The notes beneath the pieces are model-generated. The model ran no database searches. It was not told the DNA's origin and worked only from the letters and a program-made list of their open reading frames with translations. A program made the position numbers and the translations under genes. 64,000 nucleotides of DNA from Dugong dugon (taxonomy: Eukaryota > Chordata > Mammalia > Sirenia > Dugongidae). The stretch lies in contig CM057462.1 in the NCBI GenBank assembly GCA_030035585.1, positions 144,982,734 through 145,046,733 of the forward strand. The letters are read 5' to 3'. This document shows positions 11,803-22,604 of the stretch, piece after piece (positions within the stretch are counted from its first letter, which is position 1; every line of letters begins with the position of its first letter).

Positions 11803-12110
11803 TGTTTCAGTCAGGGTTTTATTAGAGAAGCAGAACCACTATGAGAAAATATGAGACCACAGGGTAAGGTGGTCTGGAAGGAAAGATGCATATGGAGTCA
11901 GGGAATCAAGGAGAAATTGGAACCTGCAAAGGTGGGTTGAAACGCATTAGGATAGACAAAGACGTCAGTGACCTGTCACCTCCCAACTTCAAACATCAAT
12001 ATTGAGTGATCTCCAAGAGAAGCTGATGCACTTTGATTCTGAGCTAAGTAGGCACCTGGCAAAGGAGTCAGCATAGCTGAAGAAACAGGTCCAGCCTGAG
12101 CTGGAAGAGC
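11803..12110 (-). repeat. LTR-like fragment (ERVL/MLT2 type), partial
   Basis: TGTTTCAGTCAGGG then AGAGAAGCAGAACCA is the complement of an LTR 3' end of the MLT2/ERVL kind (…GGTTCTGCTTCTCT…CCCTGACTgAaACA). The matching 5' end was not found, so the left-right limits other than 11803 are soft. AACTTCAAACATCAATATTG with AAGAGAAGCTG recurs in altered form at 15340-15395, suggesting two related copies. Confidence 0.5.
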
Positions 12111-12244
12111 TGCAGCCCTGGTTCTAGTCCTACACTAACAGAATGAGCTTGCATACAAGAGACAGTGAGCGTGCACTGTGGTGGAACCCTAACCCTACAC
12201 CAAAGATTTTCTGTATAAAAAAGAATATCCACCTGCTACTTCTC

Positions 12245-12521
12245 TGCCTTCTGTGAGGCAGCGGTGGTTCAATGGTAGAATTATCTTCTCCTATGCCAAA
12301 GACCTGGTTCAGTTCCTGCTGATGCACCTCATGCACAGCCACCGCACCGCTCTCAGTGGAGGCTTGCATGTCTCTATGATGCTGAACATGTTTCAGCAGA
12401 GCTTACAGATTAAGACAGACTAGAAAGGAAGGCCTGACTGTCTACTTCCAAAAATCAGCCAAAAAAAAAAAAAAAATCCTAAAGATCACAAGGAAACATT
12501 ATCTGATTCACTTAATTCCAT
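12245..12521 (+). mobile_element. Chimeric SINE: tRNA-Gly-like head plus RTE 5'-like body
   Basis: GCGGTGGTTCAATGGTAGAA is close to the 5' half of tRNA-Gly and includes an A-box-like TGGTTCAATGG; CTGGTTCAGTTCC is a B-box with one mismatch. From about 12363 the body (GCATGTCTCTATGATGCTGA, ACAGATTAAGACAGACTAG, CTGTCTACTTCCAAAAATC) parallels the 5' part of the RTE at 17384-17560. Its 3' tail appears at 13455-13515, on the far side of an inserted LTR. The tRNA-Gly assignment and the RTE kinship are from reading; the exact repeat name is unknown to me. Confidence 0.65.
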
Positions 12522-13454
12522 TGTGCCTAGGTGTAAAAATGGCATGGGGGTGGCATCTCACCTCCTTTAACTTCACAAGAGGGAAGGAGAATCAATATCA
12601 ACAGCCCAAGGCTGATTCCTATGAGGCAGAGGTCAGACATACCTCCTCTTTCCACCATCTTTACCAATTCTGACACCAACTCTCCCTCCCACGGTACTGT
12701 ACTTCTCTGCTGAGTTTCGTAATTCGTTGCAATGGCCACACAGAACTCACAGGCAATGCAATTTTGGGGTTTATTAGGGAAGTAACAGGCTACTGTTCAG
12801 GTTCAGAAACACTTAGGAAGGATACAATTCTTTCATCAGGACAGTCTCTTCTCAGCCATGCCCACAGGCACACCTCTCTCTGGCCCTAGGCTTATGCCCT
12901 GCTGGGGCAAGTGTTACAAAGTTCTTTTAGCTCTGCCGATAAGTACCTCAAGACACCCGACTCCACCAGTAAGCCACAGCCCGAAGGCGCTCAGCTCTAG
13001 CTCTGTGGGTTGGCAAACCTAGCTCCACCAAGTGCCCAGAGGCACCCTACTAAGCCAGCAAGCCTCCTGCCTAAAAGCACTCAGCTTTCTTGCTCCGTGG
13101 ACCAGGAAGCCCAGTGTGCTGTCTCCTGCCAATCTCCTGGTTCTGTTGCCATTTCTCTGCCATGGCTTCTCGCCATCTTCAATGTTACAACTCTCTCAGA
13201 CTCCTGGTTCCAGGAGCTTCTCAGCGCAGGGATCCCGGGTCCAAGCCACATACTCTGCTCTTGGCTCTTCTTCCTTGGTGGTGGTGAGATTCTCTCTTCC
13301 TGCCTCTGGATGGCTCATTTTAAGCCTAGCAGGATGGCAAAAGTGACCAATCCCCTTGGTGAGCCACAATTACCATATTTGCACAGTCCCACCCAGTCAT
13401 TTGAGTGGGAGTTATAAGACCATGGCGAGAAAGTTCACACAAAAGCAATCCACA
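12522..13454 (-). repeat. Probable solo LTR of an endogenous retrovirus
   Basis: A 0.9 kb GC-richer block. On the minus strand it begins TGTGGATTGCTTTTGTGTG (complement of 13436-13454), carries a poly-A-signal-like CCTAATAAACCCC (complement near 12760-12777), and ends near 12522-12533 in ...CA. This is the layout of an LTR with U3, R and U5. No internal viral genes adjoin it. A clear 4-6 bp target duplication could not be read. Open frames inside (13010-13417 and neighbours) have no known domain and are taken as chance. Confidence 0.55.
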
Positions 13455-13515
13455 GCACCGCACGAGAGTAGCCATGAGTCAGGGTCAACTCAGTGACAGC
13501 TAACAACAACAGCTA
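13455..13515 (+). mobile_element. 3' remainder of the chimeric SINE
   Basis: GAGAGTAGCCATGAGTCAGG and GACAGCTAACAACAACAGC match the RTE/SINE shared tail. With 12245-12521 it makes a complete SINE once the LTR is set aside. Confidence 0.65.
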
Positions 13516-13950
13516 TTTTTCTCCCATCTATTTCTAATACTGTCAGTCTCTTGTGGCCCACCATAATTGGAAACACAAAACAAAGGGAATTTTAGGATAA
13601 GTAGTTCTGGAGTAGCTAAATTGACATAATGCGAATCCACTACACAGTCTGAAGGTTGGAAATCCAAGATGGGAAACCTAAATGAGTAAAGCATTCACAA
13701 GTTGACAGGGGCCCAGTCATATGTGACCAATGCTTACTATTGCAGTAGAAATGTGTCAGGTACACAAACATATGTCAAAAATACCCCTGTGTCTGACTTC
13801 TAACAATTTTCATTTTTATTTTGTAAAATTTTTTCTTAAAATGTGAAATCTTACAAAGTGTACAACCTTAGAAATATTTGGCTTGAAGATATGAAATAGG
13901 ATGTTTCTTTTTATGTCCTGTAAATTTTAATCAGATGGATTTATGATACA
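13516..13950. other. No gene recognised
   Basis: Unrecognised AT-rich DNA between two SINE-type repeats. Confidence 0.4.
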
Positions 13951-14147
13951 GGAGCTCTGGTGGTGCAGTGGTTAAGCACTTGGCTGTTTACCAAAAAGCT
14001 GGCAGTTCAAATCCACCAGCCACTCCACAGGAGAAAGATGTAGCATTCTGCTTCTATAAAGATTACAACCTTGAAAACTATGGGGCAGTCCTACTCTGTC
14101 CTACAGGGTGGCTATGAGTCAGAATTGACTCCATGGCAATGTTTTTT
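13951..14147 (+). mobile_element. AfroSINE, full length
   Basis: GGAGCTCTGGTGGTGCAGTG, GCAGTTCAAATCCACCAGCC, GAGAAAGATGTAGCATTCTG and GAATTGACTCCATGGCAATG occur in order. Confidence 0.94.
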
Positions 14148-14243
14148 ATTTTATTTTATTTTTTTAATGAATGCTTAACGTGACGTTGTAAGATGCCACA
14201 TATGTAATAGTGAACAGTATTCAAAACTTTGAACTAGAGTACC

Positions 14244-14300
14244 AAACCAAAACCAAACTCTTTTCTGTCGAGTCAATTCCAACTCATAGAGACCCTTACA
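14244..14300 (-). mobile_element. AfroSINE 3' fragment
   Basis: CCAAAACCAAACTC and CTGTCGAGTCAATTCCAACT give the reversed tail only; the rest of the SINE is missing. Confidence 0.75.
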
Positions 14301-14325
14301 ATACCATTAAAATGAATACTTATAT

Positions 14326-14966
14326 TGTCTTAGGCTGGGTTCTCTAGACAAGCAAAACCAGTAAAGCACATAAATACATATAGAGAGATTTGTTTATCAA
14401 GGAAACAGCTCACGTGACCGTAGAGGCTGGAACATCCCAAGTTCATGGATCAGGATAAAGGCGTCCCAAGATGGGCAGGTCAGAGAGCAGGGCTTCTGCT
14501 CACAGGCTGTGAAGGTTGATGAATCCCAATATTGGCTGGCAAGACCTCAAGGTTTCTCCTGATTCACATAGCTGCAGGGACTGGTGAACACAAAATCAGC
14601 AGTTTGGGGGGCAGGACTCTTGCTCACAGGCTATGAAGATCAATGAATCCCAAGATTGACAGGTAAGCTGCTAGCTCAAGTCCTAAGAACCAGAGGTCAG
14701 ATGACAAGAGGCAACTTCTGGATCCAGAACAAGTTAAAAGCCTTGGCAAGGCAAGAAGGAAGTAGGCAGTGGGGGGCAGAGAGATGAAGGCTGAGGGGGC
14801 AGTGAGCCACCACAGGCTCTACTCCTGCCGGTACCACTCAGCAGATTCCATCATGGGAACAATCACATATCAAATTTCAACAGGGAAGTGATTGCAACAT
14901 TATACAACTGCCAAAGCACTGAGAATCATGGCCCAGCCAAGTTGACACACGGTTTTAACCATCACA
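14326..14966 (-). repeat. Solo LTR, ERVL/MLT2-like
   Basis: On the minus strand it runs from TGTGATGGTTAAAACC (complement of 14951-14966) and GTGTCAACTTGGCTGGGCC to AGAGAACCCAGCCTAAGACA (complement of 14326-14345). Both ends are the TG...CA and the flanking motifs I associate with ERVL LTRs of the MLT2 type. It is about 640 bp, with no internal retroviral genes. An internal segment near 14500-14545 is repeated near 14617-14665. Flanks TATAT and CGTAT are at best a decayed 5-bp target duplication. Confidence 0.75.
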
Positions 14967-14971
14967 CGTAT

Positions 14972-15517
14972 GTATGATGCAATGAAAATTAAACTCTTTA
15001 AAATCAAATATATATTTTCTAAAATAGCCGTCAAGATGAATTTTTATAATGAATAATAGAATCAAAATGTGTTACTGTTGTGTATATGTGTTCCTTTTAA
15101 ATATGCTAGTCAGAAAATTTTACATTCTCAAATCACTCTATGTCAGTTATTATAAATCAAAATTTAAAAAAAAAATTCATGAAGGAAAGCGGTTTACACA
15201 CCAGTTACATGATGTGAGGCACCTACTTAAATGAGAAGGTATTATAGCAGAGGTGAATGAGACCTTAGGCAGAGAATTTAAACAGGCTTACATTTATACC
15301 TTAACTCTGCAACCTACTCTTACCCCTTTATCCCTGCCCTCAAACTTCAAACACAATATTGAGGATGATGTACAAGAGAAGCTGGTCACTAAGTTCCATT
15401 TTTTTCATCTGTAAATTTGAAAATTGCTATTAACTAGGTTAAGTAGCTTTTCAGTCTAAAATATAGTCTAAACAAAATATTCCATGCTAACGAAAGCTGT
15501 TGAGTATTTAGCAAGTA
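14972..15517. other. AT-rich; part resembles the LTR fragment at 11803
   Basis: Mostly unrecognised. The interval 15335-15395 (CTTCAAACACAATATTGAGG, CAAGAGAAGCTGG) resembles 11985-12030 in the same orientation and may be another piece of that repeat. Confidence 0.4.
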
Positions 15518-15722
15518 CCAGCAGTTGCTGTTGATTCGATTCTGACTCATGGTGACCCTGTGTGTTTCAGAGTAAAACTGCTCCATGGGGTTTTCACGGC
15601 TGTGACATTTTGGAAGCAGATCGCTAAGCCTTTCTTTTGAGGTGCCTCTAGGTGGGTTTGAATTGTCAACTTTTTGGTTAGTAGTCCAACACTTAACTAT
15701 TTGCACCAGTCAGGGACTCCTA
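15518..15722 (-). mobile_element. AfroSINE of the second type (GGGTCCCTGGGTGGTGCAA head)
   Basis: GTTGATTCGATTCTGACTCA, TGTGTGTTTCAGAGTAAAAC, CTTTTGAGGTGCCTCTAGG and TTTGCACCAGTCAGGGACTC. The body differs from the common type: the plus-sense element has GAGGCACCTC and AAAGGCTTAG in place of GGAGAAAGATGTGG. Confidence 0.88.
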
Positions 15723-16484
15723 CTCCTACCAAGTACTAAGTACTGTGGAATTCTTTAAAAAGTTTAAGTATGTAGATTGTGGAGCCTTGAAGTAAATTAG
15801 CCTGGCTTAGATCACTATTCTACTATCACTCAAAACAAGTCTCCCTTGGGATCTCAAAGTAGCACCTTGGCTTCTCACAATACTGAGGTCATTTTGTAGT
15901 GGGGAGAATCTGCCTCCACCACCCTCAATTCCACTTTTTTTTTTTTTTCTTTTTCCGCTAAGACACACCAGAACCGTGGTGTTGGTGTGGTTTCAAGAAG
16001 AAGTACTTCATCTTCTATTTGTAAGACTTCTTTCCATAGAGTTTGGATGTAAGTCATGTGACTTTCTGGAAAAAAAATTTCGAATATATACTATGCTATT
16101 CCCTGTATGCTAATTTTGGAGCATTTTATGAGCTTGCAGATAGTTTATGAGTCCCAGCAGTCAGAAAAAATATTATATTAAATATTAATGTATTCTATAC
16201 CTATCACTGACACTGTCATTGAATATAAATTTTGTTTTTGATTATGTGTTTTTTAATAGAAATCTTTTTAATTCAGGGAGATAATTAGAAGATTTCAGGT
16301 GATTAACTATGATGAAATACTTGATTTGCAAGATTTGTGGTTCTTGTTTTATTAGTTTGCTTATTTTATGAATATAAAATGATAAACTTAGAAATTCACA
16401 GAATAATGCTATGACTTAGATGTAATTTTCTTCTTTTATAGAAAATATTTTCCAGGAAATCAATATGTTAGAATTTCAGAGCTA
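15723..16484. other. AT-rich, nothing recognised
   Basis: No credible gene or named repeat apart from a T-run near 15936-15948. Confidence 0.4.
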
Positions 16485-16656
16485 TGAAAAACAAAACAAA
16501 ACAAAACCCGTTGTATCCAGTCTATTCTGACTCATAGGGAAGCTATAGGACAGAGTAGAACTGACCCTTAGGGCTTCCAAGGAGTAACTGGTAGATTTGA
16601 ACTGCCAACGTTTTGGTTAGCAGCCAAGTTCTTAACCACTGTGCCACCAGGGCTTC
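16485..16656 (-). mobile_element. AfroSINE with target-site duplication
   Basis: A (CAAAA)n tail, GTATCCAGTCTATTCTGACT, GGGCTTCCAAGGAGTAACTG and CCACTGTGCCACCAGGGCTT. The 9-bp direct repeat TCAGAGCTA at 16476-16484 and 16657-16665 brackets the copy, fixing its borders. Confidence 0.95.
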
Positions 16657-16824
16657 TCAGAGCTACTAAAAGATTGTAAATAATGTTCCTCCATGATGCA
16701 GATGTCCTAAGCAAAGCTACTGTGAATAATCTTCTTAATGTGATAATATTTATATCTTCCCAGAACACTAAAGTTCCCATCCTGAAACCAGGTTTCCCTT
16801 TGTACATCCATCTCTAACCCTTTC

Positions 16825-17080
16825 GTTAGCATGGATTCTTAGATATGACACCAAAAACACAAGCAACAATGTATGAAATAGATAAACAGTACTTAATCAA
16901 AATTAAAAACTTCTGTTTATCAAATGACTTTATCAACAAAGTGAAGAGATAACCTACAGATTGGGAGAAAATTTTGGTTAACCATATAGCTGATGAGGGT
17001 TTAATATCCAGAATATAAAATAACTCTTAAAAATTAATCAGAAAAAAAGCAAATAACCCACTCAAAAAATGGACAAGGAC
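16825..17080 (+). mobile_element. Old L1 (L1M-type) ORF2 fragment, left part
   Basis: GACACCAAAAACACAAGCAA, ATCAAAATTAAAAACTTCTG, AACCTACAGATTGGGAGAAA and TTAATATCCAGAATATAAA are the order found in the C-terminal part of L1 ORF2. It stops at AATGGACAAGGACTTG and resumes at 20998. Confidence 0.85.
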
Positions 17081-17349
17081 TTGCACTAAATTAGGGGTAC
17101 AGTGGGGAAATCCCAACTTCATTGCTAACTGCATGGTAAGGATCAGCATAAATGTAATTCCCAAAGTGTGGAAACGGATCCAGTCCTCATCTTCCCACTT
17201 CTTCATCCTCATTAACAGCCACTCATGAGGCATATTCTCTCTCTGACCATAGCCACCCAGAGCTAGGTTAGAGCTCACTAGATGGACACTGGCTTTCAAA
17301 CCAGTGGCCCATGCAGCATTTCTTGGACCATAGCTACCCAGCCGCTACT
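17081..17349. repeat. Unidentified element inserted in the old L1, left part
   Basis: This unique-looking sequence, together with 20559-20997, separates two halves of one L1. ACTTG at 17080-17084 and again at about 20998 may be its 5-bp target duplication. Its length without the nested RTE is about 0.7 kb, which would fit a solo LTR, but no LTR ends could be fixed. Confidence 0.45.
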
Positions 17350-20300
17350 AGTCTATCAATTTGTCATTTTGTGGTAGTGTGCATGTTGCTTTGATGTTGG
17401 AAGCCATGCCACCAGCAACTGAAATATCAGCAGGGTCACCCATGGTGGACAGCTTTCAGCATAAGCTTCCAGACAAAGACAGGGAAGAAAGAACTGGTGA
17501 TCTACTTCTTAAAAAATTGGCCAGTGAAAACCTTATGAATAGCAGTGGAACGTTGTCTGATTAGTGCTGGAAGAGGAGCCTCTCTGGTTGAAAGGCACTC
17601 AAAATATGACTGGGGAAGAGCTGCTTCCTCAAAGTAGAGTCAACCTTAATGACATGGATGGAATAAAGCTCTCAGGACCTTCATTTGCTGATGTGCCAAG
17701 ACTCAAAATGAGAAGAAACAGCTGCAAGTGTCCATTAATAATTGGAACGTGGAACGTATGAAGTATGAATCTAAGAAAATTGGAAGTGGACAAAAATGAA
17801 ATGGAACGCATAAAGAACAATGTCCTAGGCGTTAGTGAGCTGAAATGAACTGGTATTGGCCATTTTGAATCGGACAATCTTATGGTTTGCCACACCGGGA
17901 ATGACAAATTGAAGAGGAATGGCATCACATTCATTGTCAAAAAGAACATTTTAAAATCTTTCCTGAAGTACAATATTGTCAGTGATAGGATAATAACTAT
18001 GCAAAAAAAGGAAACCAGTTAATATGGTTATTCAAATTTACACAACCACCACTAATGCCAAAGATGAAGAAATTGAAGATATTTACCAACTTCTGCAGTC
18101 TGAAATGGATCAAACATGCAACCAAGATGCATTAATAATTACCAATGATTGGAATGCAAAAGTTGGAAAAAAAAAGTGGAAACACAGATAGGTGGAAACA
18201 TGACACTGGTGATAGAAACAATGCCAGAGATCGCATGATAGAATTTTGCAAGACCAATGACCTATTCATGGGAAATAGCTTTTTGCAACAACATAAATGG
18301 TGACTTTACACATAGACTTCACCAGATGGAATACACAGGAATTGAATTGACTACATCTGTGAGAAGAGATGATGGAGAAGCTCAGTATCATCGGTCAGAA
18401 CAAGGCCAGGAGCTGACTGAGGAACAGACCGTCAATTGCTCATATGCAAGTTTAAACCGAAGCTGAAGAAAATTTAAACAAGTCCACAACAGCAAAGTAC
18501 GACCTTAGGTATATTCCACCTGAATTTAGAGACCATTTCAAGAATAGATTTCATGTACTGAACGCTAATGACCTAAGATCAGATGAGTTGTGGGATGACA
18601 TAAAGGACATCATACATGAAGAAAGCAAAAGGTCATTAAAAAGACAGGAAAGAAAGAAAAGACCAACATGAATGTTAGAAGAGACTCTGAAACTTGCTCT
18701 TGAATGTAGAGTAGCTAAAGCAAATGGAAGAAATGGTGAAGTAAAAAAGCTGAACAGAAGATTTCGAAGGATGGTTGAGAAGACAAAGGAAAGCATTATA
18801 GTGAAATGTGAAAAGACGAGCTAGAAAATCGAAAGAGAAAAACACATTTGGCATTAATCAAGCTGATATAATTGAAGAAAAATTCAAGCCTCTAATAGCA
18901 ATATTGAAGGATTCTAAGGGGGAAAATATTGAATGACACAGGATGCATCAAAGGAAGACAGAAGGAGTACACAATCATTGTAACAAAAAGAATTGGTCAA
19001 CATGCATCCATTTCAGGAGGTAGCATATGATTAAGAACTGATGGTACTGAAGGATGAATTTAAAGCTGCACTGAAGGCATTGGCGAAAAACAAGGCTACA
19101 GAAGGTGACAGAAAACCAACTGAAATGTTTGAACTAACAAATGCATAGCTGGAGGCACTCACTCTTCTACGCCAAGAAATTTGGAAGACAGCTACCTGGT
19201 CAACTGACTGGACGACGTCTATATTTGTGCCCATTGCAAAGAAAGGTGATCCAACATACTGTGAAGTTATAGAACAATATCGTTCATATTACAAGCAAGT
19301 AAAATTTTGCTGAAGATCATTCAAAAGCGATTGCAGCAGTGCATTGGTGGGGAATTGCTAGAAATTCAAGCCAGATTCAGAAGAGGACGTGGAATGAGGG
19401 ACATCACGGCTGATGTCCAGTGGATCTTGGCTGAAAGCAGAGAGTACCAGAAAGATATTTACATGTGTTTTATTGACCATGCAAAGGCATTGGACCATAT
19501 GGATCATAACAAATTACAGATAACATTGCAAAGAATTGGAATTCCAGAATACTTAATTGTGCTCATGAAGAAACTGTACATAGACCAAGAGATAGTTGTT
19601 TGAACAGAACAAGGGGATACTGTGTGATTTAAAATCAGAAAATTTGTGCATCAGTGTTGTATCCTTTCACCATATGACTCAATCTGTATGCTGAGCAAAT
19701 AATCTGAGAAGCTGGACTGTATGAAGAAGAGCAGGGCATAAGAATTGGAGGAAGACTCATTAAAAACCTGCGATATTCAGATGACACAACCTTGCTTGCT
19801 GAAACTGAAGAAGACTTGAGGCACTTACTGACGAAGAACAACGACTACAGCTTTCAGTATGGATTACACCCCAACATAAAGAAAACAAAAATCCTCACAA
19901 TTGGACCAATAAGCAACATCATGATAAATGGAAAAAATACTGAAGTTGTCAAGAATTTCATTTTACTTCGATCCACAATCAACACCCATGGAAGCAACAG
20001 TCAAGAATTCAAATGACATATTTCATTGGGCAAATCTGCTGCAAAATACCTCTTTGAAGTATTAAAAAGCAAAGATGTCACCTTGAGGATTGAAGTGTGC
20101 TTCACTCAAGCCATGATATTTTCAATTGCCTCATATGCATGTGAAAACAGGACAATGAATAAGGAAAACTGAAGAAGAATTGATGCCTTTGAATTTTGGT
20201 GTTGGCAAAGATTTTTGAATATACCATGGACTGCCAGAGAAGCACACAAATCTGTCTTGGAAGAAGTACAGCCAAAATGCTCCTTTGAAGCGAGGATGGG

Positions 20301-20558
20301 AAGACTTCATCTTATGTACCTGAGACAAGTTATCAGGAGGGACCAGTCCCTGGAGAAGGACATCATGTTTGGTAAAATAGAGAGTTAGGGAAAGCAAAGA
20401 AGACTCTCAATGAGATGGATTGACACAGTGGTTGCAACAACAGGCTGAAAGATAGCAACAATTGTTATTATGGCACGGGACTGGGCAGTATTTGCTTCTG
20501 TTGTTCATGGGGTTGGTATGAGTCAGAAATTACTCAAGGACACCTAACAACTACAACG
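17350..20558 (+). mobile_element. RTE-clade LINE (RTE1/BovB-like), nearly full length
   Basis: A 3.2 kb non-LTR retrotransposon bracketed by GCTACT at 17344-17349 and 20559-20564. It starts with the RTE 5' leader (GCATGTTGCTTTGATGTTGG), continues through endonuclease and reverse transcriptase regions, and ends GACACCTAACAACTACAAC, the RTE 3' tail. RTE elements encode a single protein with an apurinic-like endonuclease and a reverse transcriptase, and copy their RNA at the nicked target. Many stops and indels make this copy dead. The family name is by memory of afrotherian RTE1. Confidence 0.92.
17564..20385 (+). pseudogene. RTE endonuclease/reverse transcriptase pseudogene
   Basis: The reading frame is broken into many pieces. 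The endonuclease start is seen at 17690-17761, where KMRRNSCKCPLIIGTWNV is readable and IIGTWNV is the usual first motif. Later pieces include the endonuclease NDLF-type region (18257 on). The reverse transcriptase finger and palm motifs read QARFRRGRGMRDI and YMCFIDHAKALDHMDHNKL near 19370-19520. In the catalytic loop the family's YADD is YSDD (19774-19785). The C-terminal segment (to ~20385) retains IASYACEN-like and KRGRP-like stretches in shifted frames. At least one expected Asp in the first palm motif (FDYAKAFD in better copies) reads as His-Asp-His here (IDHAKALD). No functional product is possible. Confidence 0.88.
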
Positions 20559-20997
20559 GCTACTCAGAGCTCACACTTTAGAACACCTTCCTTCAGACTT
20601 TCAAATAGGCAGAAGCCGGTTCCTACTGGATCTTGCTGTCCATAGGAGTTTGTTAATTTGCTGGAAAAACTTACAGACTGTAATGGAAAGTATACCATAC
20701 TTATGGCTACAGCCAAAATGGATACAAATGAAGAGAAGTATAAGGTGAGGTATGGGAAGGGTCTCAGTCTGGAGATTTTATGTCCCAAGGAGGGACATGC
20801 TACCATTTTCCATGCATGTCACCAACTACACAGCTCCATCTGTGCCAGGCTCAGGGCTCTTATCGACCTCACCAAGTGACCATGATTGATTACATCATAC
20901 CTCTCAAGGCTTAGTCAGCATTCATCAGCCTCAGGTGTTGATATGACTCTAGAGAACATAGATCAAATGCCAAATCACTTTTCATACCATGCAGACC
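20559..20997. repeat. Unidentified element inserted in the old L1, right part
   Basis: Continuation of 17081-17349 after the RTE. No coding or LTR signature could be fixed. A short open frame at 20658-20879 has no recognisable domain. Confidence 0.45.
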
Positions 20998-21832
20998 TGA
21001 CTTGACATTTCACTAAAGAAAGAATACAAATGGCCAACAAGCACATGAGAAGATGTTCAACGTCATTAGTCACTAAGGAAATGCAATTCAAAAACACAAT
21101 GAGATACTTTACCCCCACTAAGATGGCTATTATCAAAAAAGATGGAAAACAACAGGTGATTGTGAGGATGTGGAAAAATTGGAATACTTAGCAATCACTG
21201 GTGGAACTGCAAAATTGTATAACCACTTGAAAAATAGTTTGGTGGCTCCTTCAAAAATTAAACAGAATTACCATGTGATCCAGCAATTCCAGCCCTAGGT
21301 ATATACACAAAAGAATTGAAAGCAGGAACGCAAACAGATAACTTGTACTCAAGTGTTCATTGAACTAGTCACAATAGCTAAAAGGTGGAAACAACCTAAA
21401 TGTCCATCAGAAGATGAATGGATAAACTATATGTGGTAAATACATACAATGCAATAATAAAGAGATACAAAGTCCTGATGCATGCCACAATGTGGATGAA
21501 CCTGGAAAACATTATGCAGACTGAAATAATTCAGTCACAAAAGGACACATATAGCATGATCCCACTTAGATGAAATATCTAGAATGGGCAAATTTATAGA
21601 GACCAAAGTTTATTAGTTATCTGGGGTAGAGAGAAGGGGAAAAGAAAAAGTCATTGCTTAGAGAGCCCCGAGTTTTTGTTAAGGGTGATGGACAGTTGTG
21701 ACAGCTGCACAATGTAATAAACATAATTAATGTCACTGAATTGTATATATAAAAAATATTTAAATTGCAAGTGTTTTGTGTGTATACATATGTAATAATA
21801 CATATATTTACTGCAATTAAAAAATACTTAGG
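20998..21832 (+). mobile_element. Old L1 (L1M-type) 3' part, right of the insertion
   Basis: ACTTGACATTTCACTAAAGA, ACAAATGGCCAACAAGCACA, AATTGAAAGCAGGAACGCAA, AAACCTGGAAAACATTATG and a 3' UTR with TGTCACTGAATTGTATA follow the L1 ORF2 end and tail in order. It continues exactly where 16825-17080 stops. Confidence 0.88.
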
Positions 21833-21990
21833 TGGAAGGGAGGAGTGTGCTGTCACATTGTGTGGGTTGTGGCTGGTATTGCATAACAGTGTGTGTATAG
21901 ATTTTTGTGTGGGAAGTTGACTTGAGCTGTGGACTTTCGCCTAGAGCTCAATAGACAGAAATAAATAAACAAAATAAACAGTAGAATTAG
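21833..21990 (+). mobile_element. L1 3'-end fragment of the afrotherian L1 type
   Basis: AGGAGTGTGCTGTCACATTG, GTGTGTATAGATTTTTGTGT and AAGTTGACTTGAGCTG match the last 150 bp of the L1 at 27765-35375 (AGGAGTGTACTATCACAGTA...). The end is an A-rich (AAATAAAC)n tail. Confidence 0.75.
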
Positions 21991-21999
21991 CAACTGAAT

Positions 22000-22164
22000 A
22001 AAAAACAAACAAACTCATTGCCTTTGAGTCAATTCTGACTCACAGCAACCCTATAGGCCAGAGAAAAACTGCCCATTAGAGTTTCCAAGGAGCAGCTGGT
22101 GGATTTGAACTGCTGACCTTTTGGTTAGTAGCCGAGCTCTTAATTACTATGTCACCAGAGCTCT
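22000..22164 (-). mobile_element. AfroSINE, full length
   Basis: CATTGCCTTTGAGTCAATTC, CATTAGAGTTTCCAAGGAGC, TTTTGGTTAGTAGCCGAGCT and ACTATGTCACCAGAGCTCT. Confidence 0.92.
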
Positions 22165-22555
22165 AATAAAGAAGGGAAAAATGGAAAATGGGAATTAAAT
22201 TAATCTTATGGGGAAGCAAATTCTCTAGATACATTTTTTTAAACTTTAACTACTATTTCTTAAAATTATTTAACAAATGGTTCACTATAAAAATCCACTT
22301 GGGTATGAATACCATAGGAATACCTGCTAAAACTCAAGAATCAGCATTTTTCAAAAGAGTTTGGCAGAACTTTAGTGCCTCTTAGATACTATTTCTTTTC
22401 ACAAGTTTTTCATGGATACAATAAGTGTGGGTAGCTCTGTATGTGATGGATATTCAAAAACAAATATTGAATGTCCCGTAGTGTCTTATATAACATTGAT
22501 TTTCCTTTGTTAATGTCAGTGTTCCCTGAGTTTATTTTTGAAAAAAATACGTATT

Positions 22556-22602
22556 CAAGAAACTGCAGGTAAGGACTGGACAGCAACTAACAACAACAAC
22601 AG
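22556..22602 (+). repeat. RTE/SINE 3'-tail scrap
   Basis: GGACAGCAACTAACAACAAC is the tail shared by RTE and some of the SINEs. Too short to assign. Confidence 0.4.
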
Positions 22603-22604
22603 GT

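Noticed and set aside
12250-12330. Possible tRNA-Gly gene
   Set aside because: The 3' half does not fold into a tRNA and the sequence continues into an RTE-like SINE body.
13010-13417. Frame of 135 codons with two overlapping shorter frames
   Set aside because: It lies in an LTR-like repeat; three frames are open together, which points to composition rather than coding.
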